From Pseudorhizobium endolithicum (GTDB lineage: Bacteria; Pseudomonadota; Alphaproteobacteria; Rhizobiales; Rhizobiaceae), in assembly GCF_902153245.2 (NCBI RefSeq), contig NZ_CABFWF030000008.1, positions 1 through 64,000 of the forward strand: 64,000 nt of DNA. The letters run 5' to 3'. How positions within the stretch are numbered: position 1 is the first letter of the stretch; each line of letters starts with the position of its first letter. Below are positions 54,623-64,000 of the stretch, in pieces. The position numbers were made by a program, and so were the translations under genes. The notes under the pieces were generated by a model. It worked only from the letters and a program-made list of their open reading frames with translations. It was not told where the DNA came from and did not search any database.

Positions 54623-56482
54623 GTGGCGACCCACCCCGAGCGCCGTCTGGAAACGGGATCATACTTATTGGGCTCAGCTAAGGACAAGAAGCGGCATCTG
54701 GACTCAGAAACGGTCACCAGCGTTCTGAAGCGGGTGATCGCCGAAAACGGTCGCGACCACCTGAAGGGCTATGCGTTCGCGATCTTCTGTCTCGTGGTTG
54801 TGGCGGCAACCACCGCCTTCACCGCCTGGATCATGGAATCGGTGGTCAACGAGGCCTTTGCGAACCAGCGCGCCGACATCGTATGGCTGATCTGCGGGGC
54901 GATCTTCGTGGCTTTCGTGCTGCGCGGGCTTGCGACCTACGGGCAGTCGGTGACACTGTCGAAGATCGGCAACAATATCGTGGCCCGCTACCAGCGCCGC
55001 CTCTACATCCACCTGATGTCGCTTTCGGTCGGCTTCTTCAGTGAAGCCCGCTCCGCCCATCTTGCCGCCCAGGTCAGCCAGAACGTCAACGGCATCCGCG
55101 ATGTCCTGAACCTGACGGTGACCTCGACCGCCCGCGATTTCCTGACGCTCATCGCGCTGATCGGCGTCATGGTGAGCAAGGACCCTATCCTCTCGCTGAT
55201 CGTCTTCGTCGTAGCCCCTCCGCTCGTCCTCGCGCTGCGCTACGTGTCGCGGCGGCTGCGTAGCGCTACCCGCGAATCGGTGATGCTGAACAGCCATGTC
55301 CAAGGAGCGATGCAGGAGACCATCCAGGGAATTGCCATCGTCAAGGCGTTCACCATGGAGAAGGAACTTGGGCAGAAGGTCGAAAGGCTGATCAGCCAGG
55401 CGGAGAACCGCGCCAACCGGATTGCACGCCTCACCGAACGGACCGCGCCGCTGACCGAGACCTTCGCGGGCTTCGCGATCTCCAGCGTCCTCGCCTATGC
55501 CGCCTTCCGGTCGATCTATGATGGGGTACCGCCCGGTGCGTTCTTCGCCTTCGTGACGGCGCTGCTGATGGCCTACGATCCGGCTCGCCGGCTCGCCAAG
55601 CTGCAGGTTCATATGGAGCGGGCGGTCGTCAATGCACGGATGATCTATGCGCTTCTCGACACCCCGCCGACACAGCGCGACAAGCCCGACGCGGTGGATC
55701 TGCTGGTAACCGCGGCACGCATCGAGTTCCGCAATGTGTCTTTCGCCTATGCCGGCGGCAGCCCGATTCTCCGGAACGTCGATCTTGTTGCCGAGGGAGG
55801 CAGGACGACGGCCCTGGTGGGTCCGTCCGGCGCCGGGAAATCCACGATCATCTCGCTCATACCACGCTTCTACGATCCCTCGGAGGGGGCGATCCTCGTT
55901 GACGGCCAGGATGTCCGGGATGTCACGAAGGCGTCGCTTCGCCGGCACCTGGCCTACGTCTCGCAGCAGCCCTATCTCTTCGAAGGCACCATCCGCGACA
56001 ATATCCGCTACGGCCGGCCCGACGCGACGGATGCCGAGGTGGAGGAAGCGGCGAAGCTTGCCTATGCGCACGAGTTCATCCTGGCGCAGCCCTTCGGCTA
56101 CGACACGCCCGTGGGCGAGAACGGAGCGACGCTTTCGGGGGGGCAGCGACAGCGCCTGTCGATCGCCCGTGCCCTGGTTCGCAACGCACCGATCCTGCTT
56201 CTCGACGAAGCGACATCGGCCCTCGACAACGAGTCGGAAGCAGCCGTACAGAAGGCGCTCGAAACGGCGATGAGCGGCCGGACCGTGATCGTCATCGCCC
56301 ACCGGCTGTCCACCGTCGTCAATGCCGACAAGATCGTCGTCATGCATGAAGGCCGCGTCGTCGAGGAAGGGACCCACGACGACCTTGCGCAGCGCCGGGA
56401 GGGCCTCTACGCTCGCCTCAACAATCTGCAGTCTCCCGACGCCAGCTTATCCAGGGACGGAAACGTAGTACCGCATGAGTGA
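54623..56482 (+). CDS. ABC exporter, MsbA-like (fused membrane and ATPase domains)
   Basis: The 619-residue half-transporter has six membrane helices in residues 45-330 and an ATPase domain with Walker [11 protein letters not shown]-loop [16 protein letters not shown], signature [15 protein letters not shown] and Walker [13 protein letters not shown]. It acts as a homodimer exporting a lipid or drug; MsbA-type lipid A-core flipping is the usual assignment in this rhizobial context but is not proven. GTG 54623 lacks a good ribosome site; TTG 54668 is an alternative. The last eight bases overlap dapB. Confidence 0.88.
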   Translation: MATHPERRLETGSYLLGSAKDKKRHLDSETVTSVLKRVIAENGRDHLKGYAFAIFCLVVVAATTAFTAWIMESVVNEAFANQRADIVWLICGAIFVAFVLRGLATYGQSVTLSKIGNNIVARYQRRLYIHLMSLSVGFFSEARSAHLAAQVSQNVNGIRDVLNLTVTSTARDFLTLIALIGVMVSKDPILSLIVFVVAPPLVLALRYVSRRLRSATRESVMLNSHVQGAMQETIQGIAIVKAFTMEKELGQKVERLISQAENRANRIARLTERTAPLTETFAGFAISSVLAYAAFRSIYDGVPPGAFFAFVTALLMAYDPARRLAKLQVHMERAVVNARMIYALLDTPPTQRDKPDAVDLLVTAARIEFRNVSFAYAGGSPILRNVDLVAEGGRTTALVGPSGAGKSTIISLIPRFYDPSEGAILVDGQDVRDVTKASLRRHLAYVSQQPYLFEGTIRDNIRYGRPDATDAEVEEAAKLAYAHEFILAQPFGYDTPVGENGATLSGGQRQRLSIARALVRNAPILLLDEATSALDNESEAAVQKALETAMSGRTVIVIAHRLSTVVNADKIVVMHEGRVVEEGTHDDLAQRREGLYARLNNLQSPDASLSRDGNVVPHE

Positions 56483-57320
56483 CAGACCGATGAAACTCGT
56501 CGTCGTTGGCGCGGCCGGCCGCATGGGCCAGACACTGATCCGGGTCATCCGCGAAACCGAAGGCACAGTGCTTCATGCAGCCATCGAGCGGGTGGGTTCG
56601 CCCTTTCTCGGCAAGGATGCGGGCGAGGTCGCCGGTGCGGGTACGGCGGGCGTGCCGATAACGGCCGATCCGCTACAGGCGTTTCTGGATGCCGAAGGCG
56701 TGCTGGACTTCACCAGTCCGGCCTCCAGCGTCGATTTCGCCGGCCTTGCGGCGCAGGCGCGGATCGTCCACGTGATCGGCACGACCGGCTGCTCGGCCGA
56801 GGACGATGCGAAAATCCAGGCGGCGGCGCGGCATGCGCGCATCATCAAGTCCGGCAATATGAGCCTCGGCGTCAACCTGCTGGGGGTCTTGGCGGAGCAG
56901 GCCGCGCGCGCACTTCCGGCGGCACAGTGGGATATCGAGGTTCTCGAAATGCACCACAAGCACAAGGTCGATGCTCCTTCCGGGACCGCCCTGCTTCTCG
57001 GCGAGGCCGCCGCGGCTGGACGCGGGATCCAACTGCTTGCCAATGCCGTCAAGGTGCGCGACGGCCATACCGGCGCACGGGAAGCCGGCACGATCGGCTT
57101 TGCGACGCTTCGAGGCGGCTCCGTCGTAGGGGACCATTCCGTGCTGTTCGCCGGTGAGGGTGAGCTGGTGACGCTATCCCATAGCGCCCGCGACCGCTCC
57201 ATCTTCGCGCGCGGCGCAGTCGCAGCCGCGCTTTGGGGCCGCGACCGGAAGCCCGGCCACTACGACATGCTCGACGTTCTGGGACTGAAACACCGACATC
57301 CGGAGGAAATGACTTCATGA
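56475..57320 (+). CDS. dapB: 4-hydroxy-tetrahydrodipicolinate reductase
   Basis: This step of lysine and diaminopimelate synthesis reduces 4-hydroxy-tetrahydrodipicolinate. The 281 residues show the Rossmann motif [22 protein letters not shown] and the catalytic signature [18 protein letters not shown] 56475 overlaps the exporter gene by eight bases; ATG 56490 is an alternative nearer the cofactor motif. The stop overlaps gpmA as ATGA. Confidence 0.95.
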   Translation: MSDRPMKLVVVGAAGRMGQTLIRVIRETEGTVLHAAIERVGSPFLGKDAGEVAGAGTAGVPITADPLQAFLDAEGVLDFTSPASSVDFAGLAAQARIVHVIGTTGCSAEDDAKIQAAARHARIIKSGNMSLGVNLLGVLAEQAARALPAAQWDIEVLEMHHKHKVDAPSGTALLLGEAAAAGRGIQLLANAVKVRDGHTGAREAGTIGFATLRGGSVVGDHSVLFAGEGELVTLSHSARDRSIFARGAVAAALWGRDRKPGHYDMLDVLGLKHRHPEEMTS

Positions 57321-57952
57321 GTGGCACCCTCGTCCTCGTTCGCCATGGCCAGAGCGAATGGAACCTGAAGAACCTGTTCACGGGCTGGCGCGATCCGGAC
57401 CTGACGGAGCTCGGCATCAGGGAAGCGGAGACCGGCGGCCAGGCGCTCGCGGATGCCGGGCTGAAGTTCGATATCGCCTTCACCTCCGTCCTGAAGCGCG
57501 CCCAGGACACCCTGCGCATCGTCCTCGACAAGGTCGGCCAGACCGGGCTGGAAACCATTCGCGACGAAGCCCTGAACGAGCGCGACTACGGCGATCTCTC
57601 CGGCCTCAACAAGGATGATGCCCGTGCCAAATGGGGCGAGGAGCAGGTGCATATCTGGCGGCGCTCCTACGACGTGCCGCCTCCGGGAGGCGAAAGCCTG
57701 CGCGATACCGGCGCACGCGTCTGGCCCTATTACATGACGGAGATCCTTCCCCGCGTCCTGCGCGGACAGACGGTGCTGGTCGCCGCCCACGGCAATTCGC
57801 TGCGGGCCCTGGTCATGGTGCTCGACCGATTGAGCAAGGAAGAGATCCTCAAGCTCAATCTCGCGACAGGCGTGCCGATGGTCTACAGGCTGAACGCGGA
57901 TTCCACCGTCGCATCGAAGCAGGTCTTGGGCGACATGTCCGACGCCCATTGA
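57317..57952 (+). CDS. gpmA: 2,3-bisphosphoglycerate-dependent phosphoglycerate mutase
   Basis: The glycolytic enzyme interconverts 3- and 2-phosphoglycerate. The 211-residue length is the short alphaproteobacterial form. The phosphohistidine motif [10 protein letters not shown] is at residues 7-16; [15 protein letters not shown] and the second-histidine motif [13 protein letters not shown] are present. GGAGGA lies ten bases before ATG 57317, and the stop of dapB overlaps it. It converges on phnF with 21 bases between stops. Confidence 0.95.
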   Translation: MSGTLVLVRHGQSEWNLKNLFTGWRDPDLTELGIREAETGGQALADAGLKFDIAFTSVLKRAQDTLRIVLDKVGQTGLETIRDEALNERDYGDLSGLNKDDARAKWGEEQVHIWRRSYDVPPPGGESLRDTGARVWPYYMTEILPRVLRGQTVLVAAHGNSLRALVMVLDRLSKEEILKLNLATGVPMVYRLNADSTVASKQVLGDMSDAH

Positions 57953-57973
57953 CAGCAACGTACGGCACCGGGC

Positions 57974-58711
57974 TCAGTTCTCTACGGTGAACTGCACCCG
58001 GTCCGCCGGAAACCGGCTGACGGCGTACTGAACGGGAACCCCCTCCGGATCCGCATTCAGCGACCGCGTCACCAACACGACCGCCCCCGCCGACAGGTCC
58101 AGGTCCTTCATGTCCCCGGATTCGGCATGGCTGGCGGTGACCTCGGTCGAAACACGAACGTAATCCGCAAGGCCCAGCCTCCTGAAGGCCGCGGTGATCG
58201 AGCCGCTGTCGCGATAGGCCTCATCGATCCCCGAAAACCGCTCCGCCGGAAACCAGGCCGTGGCCCGCGACACGGGGCGGCCATCCGCCTTGCGCAGGGT
58301 TTCGAGCCGAATGACGGAAGCCCCTTCCGGCACCCCCAACCGGCGCGCCAGGTCAGCGGAAGCCGGCTCATGCGCCGATTGCAAAAGCAGGCCTTCCGTT
58401 TCGCGCGCCTGGCTACCCAAACCTTCTATGAACCGGGTCCGGCGGGAAATCGGAAAGTTAAGACGCTCCTTGCGCTCGATCAGCGTACCCACGCCCTGCA
58501 CCGGACGGACAATTCCTTCCCGGGCGAGAGCTGCCAGCGCGCTGCGCACGGTGTGGCGGTTCACGCCGAACTGGGCAGCCAGCACCGTCTCCGGCGGCAC
58601 CCGACCGCTCTCGTCATAGTCGCCGCCGGCAATCGACGCGCGGATCCGGTCGGCGATCTGCCGCCACAATGCAACGCCGCTCTGCCTCTGAACCGTCGAA
58701 TCCGCCGCCAT
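57974..58711 (-). CDS. phnF: GntR/HutC-family regulator PhnF
   Basis: The 245-residue regulator has an N-terminal winged helix (residues 12-80, GVNRHTVRSALAALAREGIVRPVQG region) and a UTRA ligand domain at about 95-240. It is divergent from phnG, the usual position of PhnF, which represses phosphonate genes. Its start codon overlaps a Pho-box-like sequence, and a perfect palindrome lies beyond it in the gap. Confidence 0.93.
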   Translation of the reverse strand: MAADSTVQRQSGVALWRQIADRIRASIAGGDYDESGRVPPETVLAAQFGVNRHTVRSALAALAREGIVRPVQGVGTLIERKERLNFPISRRTRFIEGLGSQARETEGLLLQSAHEPASADLARRLGVPEGASVIRLETLRKADGRPVSRATAWFPAERFSGIDEAYRDSGSITAAFRRLGLADYVRVSTEVTASHAESGDMKDLDLSAGAVVLVTRSLNADPEGVPVQYAVSRFPADRVQFTVEN

Positions 58712-58727
58712 GTCATACTCTTGTTAC
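58710..58727 (+). promoter_or_regulatory. Pho-box-like PhoB site before phnG
   Basis: ATGTCAT-ACTC-TTGTTAC matches the pho-box pattern of two CTGTCAT-like heptamers four bases apart (first half 6 of 7, second half 4 of 7). It is followed 11 bases later by a TAACTC-like -10. Phosphate-starvation activation of phn genes is well established elsewhere; this site is inferred. Confidence 0.42.
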
Positions 58728-58761
58728 GTGAGGGATTTAACTCTACAGTAAATTGTATGGT

Positions 58762-58779
58762 TGTCTATAACAATAGACA
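58762..58779. promoter_or_regulatory. perfect palindrome, probable PhnF operator
   Basis: TGTCTATAACAATAGACA has perfect 7-bp arms around a 4-base centre, typical of GntR/HutC operators. It lies 15 bases before the phnG start and 51 bases from the phnF start, where it could block transcription of phnG by roadblock. Confidence 0.65.
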
Positions 58780-58793
58780 TTTAAGAGGTGCAG

Positions 58794-59267
58794 ATGTCAG
58801 AACCGTTACCGACCTCCTCTCCCCCGCCCCCGGAAGCCCGCCGCCGTACATTGAGCCTGCTGGCCCGCGCTTCCGCCGACGAGTTGCGCGCCGCCTGGGA
58901 CGCGCTTCCCGCAAAGCCGGAGGTCAAGCCCGTGCGCGGACCGGAAACAGGCCTGGTGATGGTGCGCGGCCGGATCGGCGGCGGCGGCGGACCGTTCAAT
59001 CTCGGCGAGGCAACCGTCACGCGGGCTACGGTGCTGCTCGGCTCCGGCACCGCCGGCCATGCCCATGCCCTCGGGACCGACAAGGCAAAGGCACGGCTCG
59101 GCGCCATCTTCGATGCCCTGTGGCAGGAGGAGCAGACCCGCCCATACGTGGAAAGCAGGCTTCTCGCTCCGGTCGCGGCGCGAATAGAGGCCGAGGACCG
59201 CAAGCTGGCGGAGGAAACCGCAGCGACACGGGTCGATTTCTTCACGATGGTCCGGGGAGACGATTGA
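58794..59267 (+). CDS. phnG: C-P lyase core subunit PhnG
   Basis: PhnG with PhnI, H, J and L carries out the first steps of phosphonate breakdown (formation of ribose-1-phosphonate triphosphate). The 157 residues contain the family pieces ARASADELRAAWDAL, GLVMVRGRIGGGGGPFNLGE (in part) and ALGTDKAKARLGAIFDAL. AAGAGG precedes ATG 58794; GTG 58788 is a weaker option. It overlaps phnH by one base. Confidence 0.93.
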   Translation: MSEPLPTSSPPPPEARRRTLSLLARASADELRAAWDALPAKPEVKPVRGPETGLVMVRGRIGGGGGPFNLGEATVTRATVLLGSGTAGHAHALGTDKAKARLGAIFDALWQEEQTRPYVESRLLAPVAARIEAEDRKLAEETAATRVDFFTMVRGDD

Positions 59268-59863
59268 TGAATACCAACCTCCAGGCCCTTTCCGGCGGCT
59301 TCGCCCAGCCGGTGCTGAATGCGCAGGCCGTCTTCCGCCTTCTGATGGACGGCATGTCCCGTCCGGGCACCATCCAGACAACGGCGGTCGAGACGGGGCA
59401 GCCGGCGCCGCTCGGGCAGGCGGCCGCAGCCGTCGCCCTTACCCTTTGCGATGCCGACACACCGGTCTGGCTGCAATCATCCCTTGCAAAGTCCGCGGTC
59501 GGCGAATGGATCGCGTTCCATACGGGCGCGGCTATGGTGCAGGAGAAGGCGGAGGCGAAGTTCGCCTTCCTTCAGGCTTCCGCCGGCGTCTGCTCCTTCG
59601 ATCTCTTTGCATCCGGAACGCAGGAATATCCCGACCGATCGGCGACGGTCGTCATCGAAGTATCCGCCTTCGGCGAAGGACGCAGCTTCACTCTCGCCGG
59701 GCCCGGCATCAGGGACCAATCGAAGGTTTCGATCGCCGGTCTTCCCGCCATGTTCGACGAGATCTGGAGGAACAATCGAACCCTCTTTCCGCGAGGGGTC
59801 GACGTCATTCTGACCGCCGGCGCATCCCTGCTCTGCCTGCCCCGAACCACGAAGATCGCGTAA
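59267..59863 (+). CDS. phnH: C-P lyase core subunit PhnH
   Basis: PhnH is a homodimeric structural subunit of the C-P lyase core complex with no known catalytic site. The 198-residue length matches the family, with FRLLMDGMSRPGT near the start, FPRGVDVILTAGASLLCLPRTT at the end (in part). ATG 59267 shares its A with the TGA of phnG. Confidence 0.93.
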   Translation: MNTNLQALSGGFAQPVLNAQAVFRLLMDGMSRPGTIQTTAVETGQPAPLGQAAAAVALTLCDADTPVWLQSSLAKSAVGEWIAFHTGAAMVQEKAEAKFAFLQASAGVCSFDLFASGTQEYPDRSATVVIEVSAFGEGRSFTLAGPGIRDQSKVSIAGLPAMFDEIWRNNRTLFPRGVDVILTAGASLLCLPRTTKIA

Positions 59864-59874
59864 GGAGACAAGCC

Positions 59875-60984
59875 ATGTACGTAGCCGTGAAGGGGGGCGA
59901 GACCGCCATCGATGCCGCCCACCGCCTGCTCGCCGATCGTCGCCGCGGCGACCGCTCGCTTCCCTCGCTCACCATAGAACAGATCGCCGAGCAGCTCGCG
60001 CTGGCGGTCGACCGGGTCATGGCCGAGGCATCGCTTTACGACCGTACGCTTGCGGCACTCGCGATACGTCAGTCACGCGGCGACCTTATAGAAGCGATCT
60101 TCCTGCTGCGCGCTTACAGGACGACCTTGCCGCGCCTCGGCACCTCCGCTCCCGTAGACACGGCGCAGATGAAGATCGAGCGGCGCATCTCCGCCACCTA
60201 CAAGGACCTGCCGGGAGGCCAGGTGCTGGGACCGACATTCGACTACACCCACCGCCTGCTGGACCCCTCGCTTCTCGCGGACGAGGGTGTGGACGAGCCG
60301 CTGCGGAAGGAACCGCTGGCAGGCGCGACGACGCGCGTATCCGACATCCTCGCAGGCGAGGGGCTGATCGAGCACGACGGCATGCTGCCCGAGGATCAGC
60401 CGCCGGGAGACCTGACGCGCGAACCGATGGAGTTTCCCATGGGACGCGATCTTCGCCTGCAGGCGCTCGCGCGCGGCGACGAAGGCTTCCTGCTCGCGCT
60501 CGGCTACTCGACGCAGCGCGGCTACGGCCGCAACCATCCCTTCGTGGGGGAAATCCGCATCGGCGAGGTCGATGTCGAACTGGACCTGCCGGAACTGGGA
60601 TTTGCGGTCTCGCTCGGCCGCATTCAGGTGACGGAGTGCCAGATGGTCAACCAGTTCAAGGGATCGGCAAAGGCGCCGCCGCAATTCACACGCGGCTATG
60701 GCCTGGTGTTCGGCCAGAGCGAACGCAAGGCGATGAGCATGTCGCTGGTTGACCGGGCACTGAGAGCGGAAGAGCTAGGCGAAGATGTCACCGCACCCGC
60801 GCAGGACGAGGAATTCGTTATCTCGCACGCCGACAACGTGCAGGCGACAGGCTTCGTCGAGCATCTCAAGCTGCCGCATTACGTTGATTTCCAGGCCGAG
60901 CTTGCACTGGTGAGAAAGATGCGTGCCGACATTGGGGCGACAGCGGGAGAAAGCAACGGCCCCGTGAGCGAGGCTGCGGAATAG
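59875..60984 (+). CDS. phnI: C-P lyase core subunit PhnI (nucleosidase-like)
   Basis: PhnI displaces the base of ATP or GTP with phosphonate when bound to PhnG, H and L. The 369-residue product starts MYVAVKGGETAIDAAHRLL and contains the conserved RLQALARGDEGFLLALGYSTQRGYGRNHPF region (in part) and ECQMVNQF. TAAGGAGACAAGCC gives a strong ribosome site for ATG 59875. A 137-base gap, holding an antisense mini-gene, separates it from phnJ. Confidence 0.94.
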   Translation: MYVAVKGGETAIDAAHRLLADRRRGDRSLPSLTIEQIAEQLALAVDRVMAEASLYDRTLAALAIRQSRGDLIEAIFLLRAYRTTLPRLGTSAPVDTAQMKIERRISATYKDLPGGQVLGPTFDYTHRLLDPSLLADEGVDEPLRKEPLAGATTRVSDILAGEGLIEHDGMLPEDQPPGDLTREPMEFPMGRDLRLQALARGDEGFLLALGYSTQRGYGRNHPFVGEIRIGEVDVELDLPELGFAVSLGRIQVTECQMVNQFKGSAKAPPQFTRGYGLVFGQSERKAMSMSLVDRALRAEELGEDVTAPAQDEEFVISHADNVQATGFVEHLKLPHYVDFQAELALVRKMRADIGATAGESNGPVSEAAE

Positions 60985-60990
60985 GCGCGA

Positions 60991-61086
60991 TCAGTCGCGG
61001 CCGGTTTCGCCGTACCAATAGGCACAGCAAATGCCGGTAGCTGCAAATACCGAAAAGAACATCGTGATCAGAAGGCCAGTATCCAT
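60991..61086 (-). CDS. candidate 31-residue membrane peptide, antisense within the phn operon
   Basis: Between phnI and phnJ the minus strand encodes a short frame with an ATG at 61086 and TGA at 60991. GGAG lies ten bases before the ATG. The product is one transmembrane helix at about 4-22, preceded by MDTGLLITMF and ending CCAYWYGETGRD, with two adjacent cysteines and a polar C terminus. Such architecture is typical of bacterial membrane micropeptides. I found no family; an unrelated chance frame remains possible. Confidence 0.5.
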   Translation of the reverse strand: MDTGLLITMFFSVFAATGICCAYWYGETGRD

Positions 61087-61121
61087 GACAATCATCTCCG
61101 TTTGTACGGGAGTAACACGCC

Positions 61122-62021
61122 ATGTCCCTTGAGGTTCCCTTCGACGGTGGACTGGCGGAATACAACTTCGCCTATCTCGACGAACAGACGAAGCGGATGA
61201 TCCGCCGCGCGATCCTGAAGGCGATCGCCATTCCCGGCTATCAGGTGCCATTCGCCTCCCGCGAAATGCCGATGCCCTATGGCTGGGGAACGGGCGGCGT
61301 ACAGGTTACCGCGTCGATCCTCGGCCCTGACGACGTGCTCAAGGTGATCGACCAGGGCGCCGACGACACGACCAACGCGGTCTCCATCCGCGCCTTCTTC
61401 CAGAAGGTGGCGAATGTCGCAGTGACGACGCATACCAAGGACGCGACCATCATCCAGACGCGTCACCGGATACCGGAGCAGACGCTCTCCGAGGGCCAGG
61501 TACTGGTCTACCAGGTGCCGATCCCGGAGCCCCTGCGCTTCCTCGAACCTCGGGAGACGGAGACGCGCAAGATGCACGCACTGGAGGAATACGGCCTCAT
61601 GCACGTGAAGCTGTACGAGGACATCGCGCACAACGGCCGGATCTCGAAGACCTACGCCTATCCGGTGAAGGTCGCGGGCCGCTATGTGATGGACCCCTCG
61701 CCGACGCCGAAGTTCGACAATCCGAAGATGCACATGTCCGACGCCCTGCAGCTGTTCGGTGCCGGCCGCGAAAAGCGCATCTACGCCATCCCTCCCCACA
61801 CCGAAGTGGTCAGCCTCGATTTCGACGATCATCCCTTCGAGATCCAGCGCTTCGACAAGCCTTGCGCGCTGTGCGGCGCGGAGAACGTCTATCTCGACGA
61901 GGTAATCCTCGACGACAAGGGCGGCCGCATGTTCGTCTGCTCCGACACCGACCATTGCGAGGAACGGCGCGAGCAGGGGCATGCCGGGGAACTGCTCGCA
62001 CGCCAGGAGGCCGCGGAATGA
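61122..62021 (+). CDS. phnJ: C-P lyase catalytic subunit PhnJ
   Basis: PhnJ is the radical-SAM enzyme that breaks the carbon-phosphorus bond, giving an alkane and ribose cyclic phosphate. The 299 residues contain the iron-sulfur and catalytic cysteines C248, C251, C273 and C279 (PCALCGAE, VCSDTDHCE) and the glycyl-radical candidate G39 in IPGYQVPF. These are offset by seven from E. coli G32 and C241/244/266/272. ATG 61122 follows ACGGGAG. The stop overlaps phnK as ATGA. Confidence 0.96.
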   Translation: MSLEVPFDGGLAEYNFAYLDEQTKRMIRRAILKAIAIPGYQVPFASREMPMPYGWGTGGVQVTASILGPDDVLKVIDQGADDTTNAVSIRAFFQKVANVAVTTHTKDATIIQTRHRIPEQTLSEGQVLVYQVPIPEPLRFLEPRETETRKMHALEEYGLMHVKLYEDIAHNGRISKTYAYPVKVAGRYVMDPSPTPKFDNPKMHMSDALQLFGAGREKRIYAIPPHTEVVSLDFDDHPFEIQRFDKPCALCGAENVYLDEVILDDKGGRMFVCSDTDHCEERREQGHAGELLARQEAAE

Positions 62022-62794
62022 GCGAGGCACCGCTTCTCAAGGTCAACGCCGTGTCGAAGTTCTACGGCCAGCGCATCGGCTGCAAGGAGGTCTCCTTCGA
62101 GCTTTGGCCGGGAGAGGTGCTGGCGATCGTCGGAGAATCCGGCTCCGGCAAGACAACGCTTCTGAACTGCATCTCCACCCGTCTTCTGCCGACGACCGGC
62201 AGCGTGGAATATGCCATGCGCGACGGCAGCATCCGTGACCTCTACCACATGAGCGAAGCCGAGCGCCGCTTCCTGATGCGCACCGACTGGGGCTTCGTGC
62301 ACCAGAACCCGGCCGATGGGTTGCGGATGACCGTTTCGGCGGGCGCCAATGTCGGGGAGCGGCTGATGGCGGTCGGAAACCGCCACTACGGCAACATACG
62401 CTCCACCGCCATAGACTGGCTGACACGGGTCGAGATCGGCACGGATCGCATAGACGATGCGCCGCGCGCATTCTCGGGCGGAATGCGGCAACGGCTGCAG
62501 ATCGCCCGCAACCTGGTAACGGGCCCCCGCCTCGTCTTCATGGACGAGCCCACCGGCGGTCTCGACGTCTCCGTGCAGGCACGCCTGCTCGATCTCGTCC
62601 GCGGCCTCGTCAACGACCTCGGCCTTGCCGCCATCATCGTTACCCACGACCTCGCCGTCGCACGGCTCCTGTCGCACCGGATGATGGTGATGAAGGACGG
62701 TCATGTGATCGAGCACGGCCTCACGGACCGGGTGCTCGACGATCCGCGCGAGCCCTATACACAGCTCCTCGTGTCATCCATCCTGCAGGTATAG
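62018..62794 (+). CDS. phnK: C-P lyase-associated ATPase PhnK
   Basis: The 258-residue ABC-type ATPase binds the PhnGHIJ core rather than a permease. It has Walker [10 protein letters not shown], signature [14 protein letters not shown], Walker [14 protein letters not shown] and a His-loop [11 protein letters not shown]. Nine bases separate it from phnL. Confidence 0.95.
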   Translation: MSEAPLLKVNAVSKFYGQRIGCKEVSFELWPGEVLAIVGESGSGKTTLLNCISTRLLPTTGSVEYAMRDGSIRDLYHMSEAERRFLMRTDWGFVHQNPADGLRMTVSAGANVGERLMAVGNRHYGNIRSTAIDWLTRVEIGTDRIDDAPRAFSGGMRQRLQIARNLVTGPRLVFMDEPTGGLDVSVQARLLDLVRGLVNDLGLAAIIVTHDLAVARLLSHRMMVMKDGHVIEHGLTDRVLDDPREPYTQLLVSSILQV

Positions 62795-62803
62795 GAGAGC
62801 ACC

Positions 62804-63511
62804 ATGGCCACTCCCCTCGTCGTTGCGGAAGTCTTCAAGAGCTTCATCATGCATTTGCGCGAAGGCATCCGGCTGCCGGTCGTCAACGATGTGAACTTCT
62901 CCGTCGCCAGCGGCGAATGCGTGGTGCTGGGCGGGCCGTCGGGCATCGGCAAGAGCTCGATCCTCAAGATGCTCTACGGCAATTACGCCGTCGATGCCGG
63001 TCAGATCCTGGTCGCCCACCGCGACAAGATCGTCAACATCGCCAATGCCGATCCGCGCACGGTTCTGGATGTCCGCCGCCACACCATGGGCTATGTCAGC
63101 CAGTTTCTCCGCACCGTGCCACGCGTTTGCACCCTCGACGTCGTCGCCGAACCGCTGCTCGCCCGAGGGCTCGAGACCGGCGAAGCGAGAGAAGAAGCCT
63201 CGGCGCTGCTGTCCCAGCTCAACCTGCCGAGGGAGCTATGGGGTCTGCCGCCGGCGACCTTCTCCGGCGGCGAGCAGCAGCGGGTCAATATTGCGCGCGG
63301 CTTTATCACGGACCACAGCATCCTCCTGCTCGACGAACCGACGGCCTCCCTCGACGCGCGCAACCGCCGTGTCGTCATCGAGATGATCACGGAGAAGAAG
63401 CGGAACGGCGTGGCGCTCCTCGGTATCTTCCACGACGAAGAGGTGCGCGAAGCGGTTGCCGACCGCGTTCTGGATGTCATGCAGTTCTCGCCGCGAAAGG
63501 CTGCCGCATGA
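62804..63511 (+). CDS. phnL: C-P lyase-associated ATPase PhnL
   Basis: The 235-residue ABC-type ATPase supports the PhnI reaction; it is the companion of PhnK. Motifs are [36 protein letters not shown] and [15 protein letters not shown] precedes ATG 62804. The stop overlaps the transferase start as ATGA. Confidence 0.95.
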   Translation: MATPLVVAEVFKSFIMHLREGIRLPVVNDVNFSVASGECVVLGGPSGIGKSSILKMLYGNYAVDAGQILVAHRDKIVNIANADPRTVLDVRRHTMGYVSQFLRTVPRVCTLDVVAEPLLARGLETGEAREEASALLSQLNLPRELWGLPPATFSGGEQQRVNIARGFITDHSILLLDEPTASLDARNRRVVIEMITEKKRNGVALLGIFHDEEVREAVADRVLDVMQFSPRKAAA

Positions 63512-64000
63512 GCGTCAAGGTCGGGATCGAGCCATCGGTCCATCCGAGCGCCAGCGTCAGGAACTCGGTTCTCGGGCGCTACACGGAAGTCGCCGAGCGC
63601 TGCCGGATCGACGAGGCGGAGATCGGCGACTATTCCTACATCATGCAGGACGGAGCCGTCTGGTGCGCTACGATCGGCAAGTTCGTCAACATAGCCGCCT
63701 CCGTCCGCATCAACGCCACCAACCACCCCACATGGCGGGCGACGCTCCACCATTTCACCTATCGCGCCGCGAACTACTGGGACGATGCGGACAACGAGGA
63801 GGGATTCTTCGAGTGGCGCCGCGACCATCGGGTCACGATCGGCCACGACGTGTGGATCGGCCACGGCGCGACCATTCTGCCCGGCGTGACCGTGGGCAAC
63901 GGCGCGGTCATCGGTGCCGGCGCGGTCGTCTCAAAGGATGTCGCCCCCTACGCCATCGTCGGCGGCGTCCCCGCCAAGCTCATCCGCGAGCGCTTCACGA
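63508..64000 (+). CDS. left-handed beta-helix transferase of phosphonate operon (cut by window end)
   Basis: The first 164 residues show a hexapeptide-repeat acyltransferase fold: [19 protein letters not shown] coils, [17 protein letters not shown] and [19 protein letters not shown] repeats. Its position right after phnL and its sequence match the phosphonate-operon DapH/LbH transferase family (TIGR03308 type), whose exact substrate is unsettled. The remaining C terminus, probably 40-50 residues, lies beyond base 64000. Confidence 0.88.
   Translation, partial: MSVKVGIEPSVHPSASVRNSVLGRYTEVAERCRIDEAEIGDYSYIMQDGAVWCATIGKFVNIAASVRINATNHPTWRATLHHFTYRAANYWDDADNEEGFFEWRRDHRVTIGHDVWIGHGATILPGVTVGNGAVIGAGAVVSKDVAPYAIVGGVPAKLIRERFT

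Noticed and set aside
1-64000. CRISPR array, toxin-antitoxin or restriction system
   Set aside because: No regularly spaced repeats and no proteins of these families were found on either strand.

Overview
The window is a high-GC chromosomal segment of an alphaproteobacterium, most likely a member of the Rhizobiaceae (Rhizobium/Sinorhizobium/Shinella-like). Supporting signs are the protein families and their order: a BMP-type nucleoside ABC transporter with deo genes, a Flp/Tad (cpa) pilus locus, a leucine-degradation (liu) cluster, a yejABEF block beside glk-exporter-dapB-gpmA, and a phnFGHIJKL C-P lyase operon. GTG/TTG starts and 1-8 nt gene overlaps are frequent. I see no CRISPR array, prophage or rRNA. 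The only mobile DNA is the end of an IS481-type element at the left edge.

Layout. 1-0.5 kb: 3' end of an IS481-family insertion abutting the 3' end of a tRNA-Ser(GGA) gene. 0.7-1.7 kb: a small membrane protein and msrA. 2-13.6 kb: nucleoside uptake and salvage. A binding protein, ATPase and two permeases import nucleosides; cdd, punA, deoC and deoA (plus strand) and deoB, add and upp (minus strand) deaminate and phosphorolyse them and send deoxyribose to acetaldehyde and glyceraldehyde-3-phosphate. An aspartic-protease-like gene sits between the two arms. 13.7-25.4 kb: Flp/Tad pilus. Two TadE-like pseudopilins and an orphan CpaC-N-domain protein diverge from pilin-cpaABCDEF-tadBC, with tadD convergent at the end. 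25.5-28.2 kb: M17 aminopeptidase, NlpC/P60 hydrolase and a small secreted protein. 28.4-34.8 kb: a tightly overlapping operon for leucine/isovalerate catabolism (isovaleryl-CoA dehydrogenase, both methylcrotonyl-CoA carboxylase subunits, HMG-CoA lyase, methylglutaconyl-CoA hydratase). 34.9-36.6 kb: an SDR and an NAD-dependent epimerase. 36.6-43.1 kb: LysR regulator divergent from a catalytically degenerate alpha/beta hydrolase and an RND efflux adaptor and pump. 43.2-45 kb: pncB and a small membrane protein. 45-51.9 kb: hydroxyacid dehydrogenase and the YejABEF oligopeptide/muropeptide importer. 52-58 kb: mepA, mgsA, glk, an ABC exporter, dapB and gpmA. 58-64 kb: PhnF regulator divergent from phnG-H-I-J-K-L and a hexapeptide transferase cut by the window end.

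Most of the window is core metabolism in known families. The less expected items are: a 31-codon antisense membrane-peptide gene inside the phn operon; a Pho-box-like element plus a perfect 18-bp palindrome at the phn promoter; long stem-loops directly after the transporter binding-protein gene and after the pilin gene; a UUCG-capped hairpin in the pncB leader; a tandem 17-bp repeat between tadD and the aminopeptidase gene; an alpha/beta hydrolase whose nucleophile serine is glutamate; and an IS481 end lying exactly at a TCTAGA target beside tRNA-Ser.
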